From Treponema sp. (GTDB lineage: Bacteria > Spirochaetota > Spirochaetia > Treponematales > Treponemataceae), in contig JAILHD010000034.1 of the NCBI GenBank assembly GCA_024696155.1, positions 1 through 54,818 on the forward strand: a DNA stretch of 54,818 nucleotides, in the 5' to 3' direction. The position numbers were made by a program, and so were the translations under genes. The notes beneath the pieces are model-generated. The model was not told the DNA's origin, made no database searches, and saw only the letters and a program-made list of their open reading frames with translations. Within the stretch, counting starts at the first letter, position 1. Every line of letters begins with the position of its first letter. This document shows, in pieces, positions 1 to 9,100 of this stretch.

Positions 1-2
1 TT

Positions 3-1076
3 ATGAAAACATCTGATTTTAACTTTGAATTACCAGAAGAACTTATTGCCCAGCATCCTAGTGGAATACGTGGGCAGGATAAACTTATGCTTTTGGATCG
101 TCAGACTGGTGAATATAAACATCTTTCTATGGATGATTTACCGGATTTAATTACCCCTGATACACTGATGATTTTTAATAATTCCCGTGTTCGTCGTGCC
201 AGAGTTTACGGAATTAAGGAAACTACAGGACGAGAATGTGAGTTTATGTTTTTGAACACAATCGACAAGGACTGCTGTATCTGGAATACAATGGTAAAAG
301 GCGCTAAAAAGCAGAAGCCTGGAATGCATTATAAATTTCCTGATGGTACTGTGGGTACAATTGTTGAGCACGCCGGTAACGCTGGAACTGAATTCCGTGC
401 CATGAAGTTTGATTTTGCAATTGATGAAGACTGGTTTGAACGTAACGGACACATTCCTCTTCCTCCATATATCAAGCGTGGTGATACAGAAGAAGATTCT
501 GAACGCTATCAGAATGTTTATGCAACTGATACAGGTTCAGCTGCCTGCCCGACAGCCGGACTTCACTTTACTGAAGAAATGCTCAAACGCCTTGCTGATA
601 AGGGAATTGACCGCGCTTTTGTAACTCTGCACGTTGGACTTGGAACCTTCCTTCCTGTGCGTGAAGACGAAATTGAAAATCACAAGATGCACGAAGAATG
701 GTATACAATTCCTTTGGAAACTGCTCAGAAAATCAATCAGGCAAAAAAAGAAGGCAGACCGATTCTTGCAGTTGGAACAACAAGTGTAAGAACCCTTGAA
801 AGTGCCGCCAAAGCAATTATTGATGCAGGTGGAAAACCTGGAGATAATGATATTTGGGTAAATGCCGGAACTTCTTCTACAAGTATTTTTATGTATCCGG
901 GCTATAAGTTTAATGTTGTAGACAAGATGTTTACAAACTTCCATACCCCGGAAAGTACATTGATTATGCTGGTAAGTGCCTTTGCAGGACGTGAGCACAT
1001 CCTAAATGCATATAATGCAGCAGTAAAAGAGAAGTATCACTTCTTTAGTTATGGCGACTGCATGCTGATCCGCTAA
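3..1076 (+). CDS. queA: S-adenosylmethionine:tRNA ribosyltransferase-isomerase
   Basis: ORF 357 aa; MKTSDFNFELPEELIAQHP start, AGLHFT and HVGLGTFLPVR motifs typical of QueA. Confidence 0.97.
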   Translation: MKTSDFNFELPEELIAQHPSGIRGQDKLMLLDRQTGEYKHLSMDDLPDLITPDTLMIFNNSRVRRARVYGIKETTGRECEFMFLNTIDKDCCIWNTMVKGAKKQKPGMHYKFPDGTVGTIVEHAGNAGTEFRAMKFDFAIDEDWFERNGHIPLPPYIKRGDTEEDSERYQNVYATDTGSAACPTAGLHFTEEMLKRLADKGIDRAFVTLHVGLGTFLPVREDEIENHKMHEEWYTIPLETAQKINQAKKEGRPILAVGTTSVRTLESAAKAIIDAGGKPGDNDIWVNAGTSSTSIFMYPGYKFNVVDKMFTNFHTPESTLIMLVSAFAGREHILNAYNAAVKEKYHFFSYGDCMLIR

Positions 1077-1086
1077 AAGGTTCATC

Positions 1087-1115
1087 TTGTCATAAATAAC
1101 TAAAATCGGTAATAT
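1087..1115 (+). promoter_or_regulatory. Sigma70-like promoter TTGTCA-N17-TAATAT upstream of the hairpin leader of asnB
   Basis: -35 1087-1092, 17-nt spacer, -10 1110-1115; predicted start ~1122 directly at AACGGCAAAGAGG. Confidence 0.6.
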
Positions 1116-1122
1116 TAATTCA

Positions 1123-1189
1123 ACGGCAAAGAGGTCGTAGATTTTACGTTAGGATTGTCTCCTGACGGCAAATCTACGGCCTCTTTTTT
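1123..1189 (+). ncRNA. Structured leader / sRNA candidate with intrinsic terminator (copy 1, upstream of asnB)
   Basis: AAAGAGGTCGTAGATTT...AAATCTACGGCCTCTTT long stem plus T6; shares ACGGCAAAGAGGTCGTAGAT with 6108-6181. Confidence 0.6.
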
Positions 1190-1212
1190 ATTTGTCTAAA
1201 ATACTAATTTGT

Positions 1213-1266
1213 AAACTCTAAAAATTGCTGCGCACTGCTCGCAATTTTTTTAACGAGTTTGCTATT
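1213..1266 (+). repeat. Hairpin family element, copy A
   Basis: AAACTC-T-AAAAATTGC..GCAATTTTTTT-AAC-GAGTTT-GCTATTAA; outer stem AAACTC/GAGTTT. Confidence 0.6.
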
Positions 1267-1289
1267 AACGCTATGAAATGGAGGTGTGT

Positions 1290-1346
1290 AAAACCTAAAA
1301 AATAATTTTCTGCAGAAAATTATTTTTCTTAACGGTTTTGCTATTT
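1290..1346 (+). repeat. Hairpin family element, copy B, abutting the asnB start
   Basis: AAAACC-T-AAAAAATAATTTTC..GAAAATTATTTTTC-TTAAC-GGTTTT-GCTATTTT. Confidence 0.55.
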
Positions 1347-1351
1347 TAATT

Positions 1352-3106
1352 ATGTGTGGCTTTGTAGGAGCATTTGATTTATCTAGTGGCGGTCAGCCTA
1401 TTGCGGAAGGTTTAAAAGAAGAGTTGCGCTCGCAGGTTCTGGAGATGTCTAAAAGAATCAGACATCGCGGACCGGATTGGAGCGGTGTTTATACTGGTGA
1501 GAATGCCATTTTGAGTCATGAACGACTTTCTATTGTTGACCCGCTTTCTGGAAAACAGCCTCTTGTAAGCGATGATGAAAAAATTATTCTTGCGGCAAAC
1601 GGCGAAATTTACAATCACAAGGAAATCAGAAGTTCTTTTGAAGGAAAATATAATTTCCGTACAGGTTCTGATTGCGAAGTTATCATTCCTTTGTACAAAA
1701 AATATCGCGAAAGCGGAAATTTTTCAGAAATGATAGAGCATCTTTCCGGTATTTTTGCCTTTGCACTTTACGATAGTGAAAATGACGTTTACCTTATTGC
1801 CCGCGACGAAATTGGAGTTATTCCACTTTATCAGGGCTGGGATAAGGCTGGCCGCTACTATGTAGCCAGCGAACTTAAAGCCCTCGAAGGCGACTGCCAG
1901 ACAATAGAAGAATTTCCTAATGGTCACTATCTTTATTCCAGGGACGAAAAAGCAACCCGCTGGTACAACCGCGCCTGGGAATCTTACGATGCTGTAAAAT
2001 CTGCCCCACGTGCCACAGACGAGCACGGCGAAGTAATCAATCCTTCGGTTATCGAAAAAGTTCGCAACGGTTTGGAAGCTGCCGTAAAAGCTCAGCTTAT
2101 GTCTGATGTTCCATACGGTGTATTACTTTCCGGAGGTCTGGACTCTTCAATCATAGCTGCCATCACACAAAAATACAGCAAAAAACGTGTTGAGTCAGAC
2201 AGCCGAGAATCTGCCTGGTGGCCACAGCTCCACTCATTTGCAGTCGGCCTTGAAGGCTCTCCAGATCTGATTGCCGCAAAAAAAGCCGCAGACTACATCG
2301 GCACTGTTCACCACGAAGTTCACTTTACAATTCAGGAAGCTCTGGACGCCCTGCCTGACGTAATCTACCACATCGAAACTTACGATATCACAACTGTCCG
2401 AGCCTCAACTCCAATGTACCTGCTTGCCCGAGTAATTAAATCTATGGGAATTAAGATGGTTTTGAGCGGCGAGGGCAGTGACGAGCTTTTCGGCGGTTAC
2501 CTCTACTTCCATAAAGCTCCAAATGCTCAGGAATTTCACGAGGAACTCGTTCGCAAAATGAGCAAGCTTCACCTTTACGACTGCCTCCGTGCCAACAAAT
2601 CCCTTATGGCTTGGGGCGTAGAAGGCCGCGTTCCTTTCCTTGATAAAGATTTCATCGATATTGCAATGGGACTAAATCCGAGCGACAAAATGAACATTAA
2701 ACTGCCGGATGGCAAACAGCGCATGGAAAAATGGATTCTCCGCAAAGCCTTTGAAGATATGCTTCCTGAAAACATCTGCTGGCGCCAGAAGGAACAGTTC
2801 TCTGACGGTGTAGGCTACAACTGGATTGATACTCTTAAAAAGATGACAGAAGAGAAGGTAAGTGACGCAGAATTTGCCCGCCGCGAAAACCGATTCCCTG
2901 TAAATCCTCCAAAAACAAAGGAAGAATACTACTACCGCGAAATTTACAGCCGCCTTTTCCCAAGCGATTCAGCTGCCCGTTGTGTTCCGCATGAAGCTGG
3001 AGTTGCCTGTTCAACTGCAAAAGCTCTTGAGTGGGATGCTGCATGGAAGAACATGGATGAACCTAGTGGGCGTGCGATTGCTGGTGTTCACGACAAGGCA
3101 TACTAA
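1352..3106 (+). CDS. asnB: Asparagine synthase (glutamine-hydrolysing)
   Basis: 584 aa; MCGFVGAFD N-terminal Cys amidotransferase, RHRGPDWSG, LSGGLDSSIIAA PP-loop. Confidence 0.97.
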   Translation: MCGFVGAFDLSSGGQPIAEGLKEELRSQVLEMSKRIRHRGPDWSGVYTGENAILSHERLSIVDPLSGKQPLVSDDEKIILAANGEIYNHKEIRSSFEGKYNFRTGSDCEVIIPLYKKYRESGNFSEMIEHLSGIFAFALYDSENDVYLIARDEIGVIPLYQGWDKAGRYYVASELKALEGDCQTIEEFPNGHYLYSRDEKATRWYNRAWESYDAVKSAPRATDEHGEVINPSVIEKVRNGLEAAVKAQLMSDVPYGVLLSGGLDSSIIAAITQKYSKKRVESDSRESAWWPQLHSFAVGLEGSPDLIAAKKAADYIGTVHHEVHFTIQEALDALPDVIYHIETYDITTVRASTPMYLLARVIKSMGIKMVLSGEGSDELFGGYLYFHKAPNAQEFHEELVRKMSKLHLYDCLRANKSLMAWGVEGRVPFLDKDFIDIAMGLNPSDKMNIKLPDGKQRMEKWILRKAFEDMLPENICWRQKEQFSDGVGYNWIDTLKKMTEEKVSDAEFARRENRFPVNPPKTKEEYYYREIYSRLFPSDSAARCVPHEAGVACSTAKALEWDAAWKNMDEPSGRAIAGVHDKAY

Positions 3107-3126
3107 TTTAGGAAGATTAAACTAAA

Positions 3127-3170
3127 AAAGGCGAGCTGGTATTACAACTCGCCTTTTGATTTTTTATTTT
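3127..3170. terminator. Bidirectional terminator between convergent asnB and metY
   Basis: AAAGGCGAG...CTCGCCTTTTGATTTTTTATTTT hairpin with T-rich flank. Confidence 0.7.
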
Positions 3171-3188
3171 ATTTTTTGATTTTTAATT

Positions 3189-4472
3189 CTATTTTAATGC
3201 TGCAAAACCGTTTTCAAGATCAGCAATGATGTCATCAATGTGCTCAGTACCAATTGAAAGACGGATTGTGTTCTGTGCAATTCCCTGGTCAGCGAGTTCC
3301 TCGTCATTGAGCTGCGAGTGAGTTGTGCTTGCCGGGTGAATTACAAGCGATTTTACATCGGCAACGTTTGCAAGAAGACTGAAAATCTTGAGGTTATCAA
3401 TGAATTTCCATGCTTCTTCGCGGCCGCCCTTGATGTTGAAGGTGAAAATACTTGCACCGCCGTTAGGGAAGTATTTTTCGTAAAGTTTGTGATCCGGATG
3501 GTCTTTCAAAGAAGGATGATTTACCTTTTCTACCAACGGATGCTTGCTAAGGAATTCAACAACCTTCTTTGTGTTTTCTGCGTGACGGTCGAGGCGGAGG
3601 CTCAAAGTTTCAACTCCCTGCAAAAGAAGGAATGCGTTGAATGGGCTGATTGTTGCACCTGTATCGCGGAGCAAAATAGCGCGGATGTATGTAACGAATG
3701 CTGCAGGACCAACTGCATCTGCAAAACTTACGCCGTGGTAGCTTGGGTTAGGAGCTGCAATCTGAGGGTAGTTTCCGCTCTTTTTCCAGTCAAACTTACC
3801 GCTTTCTACTATAATACCGCCCAAAGTTGTTCCGTGACCGCCGATGAACTTTGTAGCAGAGTGAACAACGATGTCTGCTCCGTGCTCAAACGGACGGATA
3901 AGGTAAGGTGTTCCGAATGTGTTATCAACTACAACAGGAAGACCGTGTTTGTGAGCGATTTCTGAAATTGCATCGATATCAGGAATATCTGAGTTTGGAT
4001 TTCCCAAAGTTTCAAGATAGATTGCGCGTGTATTTTCTTTGATTGCGCCTTCAAGTTCTTTAAGGTTGTGAGCATCAACAAAAGTTGTTGTAATTCCATA
4101 CTGTGGAAGTGTGTGTGCAAGAAGGTTGTAGCTTCCGCCGTAAATTGTTTTCTGAGCAACAATGTGGCCGCCGTTAGCAGCAAGTGCTTCGATTGTATAA
4201 GTGATGGCTGCAGCACCTGATGCAAGGGCAAGGGCTGCTGAACCGCCTTCAAGAGCGGCAACACGTTTTTCAAGAACGTCCTGTGTTGAGTTTGTAAGGC
4301 GTCCGTAAATGTTTCCTGCATCTGCAAGACCAAAGCGGTCTGCTGCATGCTTTGAGTTGTGGAAAACATACGAAGTTGTCTGATAGATTGGAACTGCGCG
4401 AGCGTCTGTTGCAGGATCTGCGCTTTCCTGTCCTACGTGTAACTGTAAAGTTTCGAATTTGTAATTAGCCAT
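3189..4472 (-). CDS. metY: O-acetylhomoserine aminocarboxypropyltransferase / sulfhydrylase
   Basis: 427 aa; FETLQLHVGQESADPATDARAVPIYQTTSYVF and SATKFIGGHGTTLGG PLP motif of the Cys/Met metabolism family. Confidence 0.93.
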   Translation of the reverse strand: MANYKFETLQLHVGQESADPATDARAVPIYQTTSYVFHNSKHAADRFGLADAGNIYGRLTNSTQDVLEKRVAALEGGSAALALASGAAAITYTIEALAANGGHIVAQKTIYGGSYNLLAHTLPQYGITTTFVDAHNLKELEGAIKENTRAIYLETLGNPNSDIPDIDAISEIAHKHGLPVVVDNTFGTPYLIRPFEHGADIVVHSATKFIGGHGTTLGGIIVESGKFDWKKSGNYPQIAAPNPSYHGVSFADAVGPAAFVTYIRAILLRDTGATISPFNAFLLLQGVETLSLRLDRHAENTKKVVEFLSKHPLVEKVNHPSLKDHPDHKLYEKYFPNGGASIFTFNIKGGREEAWKFIDNLKIFSLLANVADVKSLVIHPASTTHSQLNDEELADQGIAQNTIRLSIGTEHIDDIIADLENGFAALK

Positions 4473-4509
4473 AATGTTGCCTCCTGTTTTTATTTTCTTT
4501 TAATTTGCT

Positions 4510-4580
4510 ACCTACTAGGTTAGTAGGATTTACTTTATGACTTAGTTATACAGGATATAACCTACTAGGTCAATAGGTAT
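4510..4580 (-). promoter_or_regulatory. metY promoter with two palindromic operator copies
   Basis: Minus strand TTGACC (4568-4573)-N17-TATAAC (4545-4550); operators CCTACTAGGTTAGTAGG (4511-4527) and CCTACTAGGTCAATAGG (4561-4577). Confidence 0.6.
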
Positions 4581-5989
4581 TATAAAATTTCTTTGATTTT
4601 TTTCATTATTTTGTCGAGTTTATTTATATCAATGCTCGAATAATTCAAAATAAACTGATGCTTGTCTTGTCGCTCTTCGCCCATTTCAAAATCTGTGATT
4701 GAACTTATAAGAATTTTATTTTCTTTTAAGCGTTCTTTAAATTCCTGATCGCTGAGCTTTGTGTTGAACTCAAGAATAAAATGAAGACCTGAATTATTTT
4801 CTATAATTCTGCATTCGTTTTCTGAAAAATGTCGTTTTATCAGTTCAATTATTCTGGCGCGCTTTCGACCGTAGTGAAGGCGCATTCGGTTTATGTGCTT
4901 TTCAAAAAATCCCTGACTTATAAAGGCTGCCAGTGTGTACTGCTCAAATGTAGAAACGGTGCATGAATAAAAAGAAAGTTTTTTATAAAAATCCTGCGCA
5001 AGTTTTTCTGGCAAAATCATATAGCTGATTCGGATTGTAGAGGTAAGCGATTTCGAAAAAGTATTCATATAAATAACTTTTCCAAATACGTCCATACTGA
5101 ATAGAGGAGGAACAGGTTTTCCTTTCTGCCGGAATTCGCTGTCGTAATCATCTTCTATAATATAATTTGCTTCGCTTTCGTTAGACCAGGCAAGCATCTC
5201 ATAGCGACGGCTTGCAAGCATACAGATTCCTGTTGGAAAGTGATGGGTAGGGCTTATATGTGCAACCTGCCCGCCTGCAGCACGAAGTTTTTCAACAGAA
5301 AGTCCCTGTTCATCCATTTCTACAGGAATACAGGTGGCGTTGTTGTTTTCGTAAATTTTTTTAAGTTTTTTATAGCCTGGATTTTCTATGCAGTAGTTTT
5401 TGTCGTTTCCTAAAAGTTTAATCAAAAGTCCGTAAAGATATTCGGTTCCTGCTCCAACTATAATCTGGTCGGGATTTACGCTCATTCCGCGGAAAGATTC
5501 CAGATGATTTGCAATTGCTTCTCTAAGTTCTTGAACGCCGCTACACGGAGAAACTTCCAGAAGTTCCTTTTCTTTTTGAGAGATTGTTTCTCTTAAGATT
5601 TTTGCCCAGATTGAAAACGGAAAGTTTGTTTTTTCAATTCGATTTGAAGAAAAGTCAAAATAATCCTCGTTTTTTTCAGCTGGTTCCGGCGGTAAAAGAT
5701 TTTTGTAAGCAGCTTTTGGAACTGATTTTGTTTTAATGCGGACAATGTTTTCTATTTCTGAAACAAAATATCCGCGCTTTGGCAGGGAATAAATATAGCC
5801 TTCACTCATCAGCTGGTCGTAAGCGCCTTCTACAGAAATAATGCTTATTCCAAGATTTCTTGCAAGTGAGCGTTTTGAAGGCAGTTTTTCGTTTGCCTTC
5901 AACTTTCCCGTCTGAATATCTTCCAGAATAAACTGATAAAGCGTTTTATAAATCGGACCATTTGATTCTGACAGATTGTAGCTTAACAT
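4580..5989 (-). CDS. MocR/PdxR-type GntR regulator with aminotransferase-like domain
   Basis: 469 aa; N-terminal wHTH (LPSKRSLARNLGISIISVEGAYDQLMSEGYIYSLPKRGYFV) plus fold-I aminotransferase domain (EDDYDSEFR, FSKSL). Confidence 0.92.
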   Translation of the reverse strand: MLSYNLSESNGPIYKTLYQFILEDIQTGKLKANEKLPSKRSLARNLGISIISVEGAYDQLMSEGYIYSLPKRGYFVSEIENIVRIKTKSVPKAAYKNLLPPEPAEKNEDYFDFSSNRIEKTNFPFSIWAKILRETISQKEKELLEVSPCSGVQELREAIANHLESFRGMSVNPDQIIVGAGTEYLYGLLIKLLGNDKNYCIENPGYKKLKKIYENNNATCIPVEMDEQGLSVEKLRAAGGQVAHISPTHHFPTGICMLASRRYEMLAWSNESEANYIIEDDYDSEFRQKGKPVPPLFSMDVFGKVIYMNTFSKSLTSTIRISYMILPEKLAQDFYKKLSFYSCTVSTFEQYTLAAFISQGFFEKHINRMRLHYGRKRARIIELIKRHFSENECRIIENNSGLHFILEFNTKLSDQEFKERLKENKILISSITDFEMGEERQDKHQFILNYSSIDINKLDKIMKKIKEIL

Positions 5990-6066
5990 TTTTTCCCTTT
6001 GAAAATCTTTATATCACATTTTTAAGGTGGTGGAAACAGTTTTAATAAGTCAATTTTCAAAAATAC

Positions 6067-6096
6067 TTGACTTATTCTAAAGTAATTCAGTATTAT
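6067..6096 (+). promoter_or_regulatory. Sigma70-like promoter TTGACT-N18-TATTAT for the gltB leader
   Basis: -35 6067-6072, -10 6091-6096, predicted start ~6103 just before ACGGCAAAGAGG. Confidence 0.65.
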
Positions 6097-6107
6097 TTAA
6101 GAAAATT

Positions 6108-6181
6108 ACGGCAAAGAGGTCGTAGATAATAGTCTTAGGGAAAATTTGTCCCTGGGGGTATTATCTACGACCTCTTTTTTT
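6108..6181 (+). ncRNA. Structured leader / sRNA candidate with intrinsic terminator (copy 2, upstream of gltB)
   Basis: Perfect AAAGAGGTCGTAGATAAT/ATTATCTACGACCTCTTT stem plus T-tract, ending ~14 nt before the gltB ATG. Confidence 0.65.
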
Positions 6182-6195
6182 ATTTGAGGTAAAGA

Positions 6196-9100
6196 ATGAA
6201 GACACTGTATGAACCATCGTTTGAGCATGACGCCTGCGGTATTGGGGCTGTTGTGAATATTGACGGAAGCAAGTCGCATAAAATTGTAGATAATGCGCTG
6301 AGCATTGTTGAAAAACTTGAACACCGTGCGGGTAAAGACGCCAGCGGAAAAACTGGTGATGGTGTTGGAATACTTTTACAGATTAGCCATGACTTTTTTA
6401 AGAAAGCTGCTGCAGATTTTGTAGGAAATCTTGGTGAACGTGATTACGGTATTGCTCAGATTTTCTTTCCTGGAAATGAAGATGAATGCAACTCAGAAAA
6501 AACTGATTTTGAAAAGGCTGTAAAAGAGGGTGGCTTAAAACTTCTTGGCTGGCGTCAGGTTCCTGTAGACGCTGCCGTTCTTGGACAAAAAGCCCGTGAC
6601 TGTATGCCAAATATCAGGCAGGCTTTTATTGCCCGTCCAGAAAAATGCGAAAAAGGTCTTGAATTTGATAAACTTCTTTATAAGGTACGTCTTTCTTTTG
6701 AAAAAAAAGATAATCACAAAACATACATCTGTTCATTTAGCAGCCGAACAATTGTTTACAAGGGAATGTTCCTAGTTCACGAGCTCAGAACCTTCTACAA
6801 AGATTTGCAGTCACCTGAATATGTTTCGGCACTTGCACTTGTTCACTCACGCTTTTCTACAAACACAAATCCAAGCTGGCAGCGTGCTCATCCAAACCGC
6901 TTTATAGCTCATAACGGAGAAATCAATACAATCCGCGGAAATGTAGACCGAATGCTTGCCCGCGACGGCGAAGTTGATACAACTGGTTCTGACTCTGCAA
7001 TGCTGGACAATACTCTTGAATATTTTGTAATGAACGGAATGCCTCTTCCTCTTGCAGTTATGATTTGTATTCCAGAGCCTTGGAAGCATGATGATAGTCT
7101 TAGTCAGGAAAAACGGGATTTCTATCACTATTGGGCAACAATGATGGAACCTTGGGACGGTCCTGCTGCAATTCTCTACAGCGATGGTGATGTTCTTGGT
7201 GCCACTTTGGACCGCAACGGTCTTCGCCCAAGCCGTTATTTTATTACAAAAGACAATATGCTGGTTCTTTCTAGTGAAGTTGGTGTTCTTGATATTCCTG
7301 AAAGCCAGATTGTAGAAAAATCACGCCTTATGCCTGGACGCATGCTTCTTGTTGATACAACACAGAAACGACTTATTACAGATAAGGAGCTTAAAGAAAC
7401 TTACGCCACAAAAAATCCTTATGGCGAATGGCTGGATCTGAATCTTACTCATCTTGCAGACCTTAAAATTCCTAATAAAAAAATCCCTGTAAGTACACAG
7501 GAAGAGCGAAATCGTCTTTACCGTGCCTTTGCATGGAACTACGAAGACCTTAACGAAATGGTTCTTCCAATGGCTCGTAACGGCGTGGAGCCTACAGGTG
7601 CAATGGGTGTTGATACACCGCTTGCCTGTCTTTCAGACAAGCATCCTCCTCTTTACAGCTATTTTAAGCAGCTTTTTGCTCAGGTTACAAACCCTCCAAT
7701 CGATAGTCTTCGCGAAAAAATTGTAACAGATACAACAGTTTATGTTGGTACAGACGGTGACCTTCTTCATACAAAAGGTTCAAACTGCCGTGTGCTCGAA
7801 ATTAACAATCCGATTTTGACGGGAACTGACCTTGTAAAAATTGCCGCATTGAATCAGCCTGGTTTACGTGCTACAACTCTTTCGCTTTTGATGGATATGG
7901 AAAAGCTTAATCTTGAATCTGCTTTGGAAAATCTCTTTAAGCAGATTGATGCTGTTTACTCTGAAGGCTACAATATTATTATCCTTAGCGATCGTGGAGT
8001 TGACGAAAAGCATGCTGCAATTCCATCTCTGCTTGCTGTAAGTGCCGTTGAGCAGTATCTTATCCGCACAAAAAAGCGTACAAAGATTTCTATTATCCTT
8101 GAAAGTGCTGAAGTGCGTGATGTTCATCAGGCTGCAATGTGTATGGGTTATGGTGCCCGTGCAATTAATCCTTACCTTGCACATGAATCAATCGCAGAAC
8201 TTATTGATCAGAAACTTCTGGACAAGGATTATCACACTGCAATTGACGATTATAATAAGGCAATTATCGGCGGTATTGTAAAAATCGCTGCAAAAATGGG
8301 AATTTCTGCCGTTCAGTCTTATCAATCTGCCCAAATTTTTGAAGCAGTTGGTATTGCTCAGGACGTTGTCGAAAAGTACTTTACAAATACAGTCAGCCGC
8401 GTTGGTGGTATTGGTCTAAAAGAAATAGAAGAAGATATTCTATATCATCATAAACAGGCCTGGAATGATATGGGACTTACAGTTAATACTCACCTTGACA
8501 GTGTGGGCTTTCATAAGTTCCGCCGCGGTCCTAATGCAGAAGATCATCTTTATAATCCAGAAACTATTATTGCCCTTCAGGAGGCAACCCGTAACGGTGA
8601 CTACTCTCGCTTTAAGGAATATACAGCCCTTGTTGATGATAATTCCCGCCCTCACACTCTGCGTGCAATGCTTGATTTTGATTTTGAAAAAGCCGGAAAG
8701 GGCATTTCAATTGACGAAGTTGAAGGCGTAGATTCAATCGTACAGCGCTTTAAGACAGGTGCCATGTCTTATGGTTCAATTTCTGAAGAAGCTCATAAGT
8801 GTATGGCTGCCGCAATGAATCACCTTCACGGAAAATCAAACTCTGGTGAAGGTGGAGAAAAGCCTGAGCGTCTTGGAACGGAATATAACTCTGCAATCAA
8901 GCAGGTTGCTTCCGGCCGCTTTGGTGTTACAGAAGAATATCTTTTGAGTGCCCGCGAGATTCAGATTAAAATGGCCCAGGGAGCAAAGCCTGGTGAAGGA
9001 GGCCACTTACCTGGCAAAAAAGTTTACCCTTGGATTGCAAAAACACGTTATGCAACTCCAGGTGTATCTTTGATTTCGCCACCACCTCACCACGATATTT

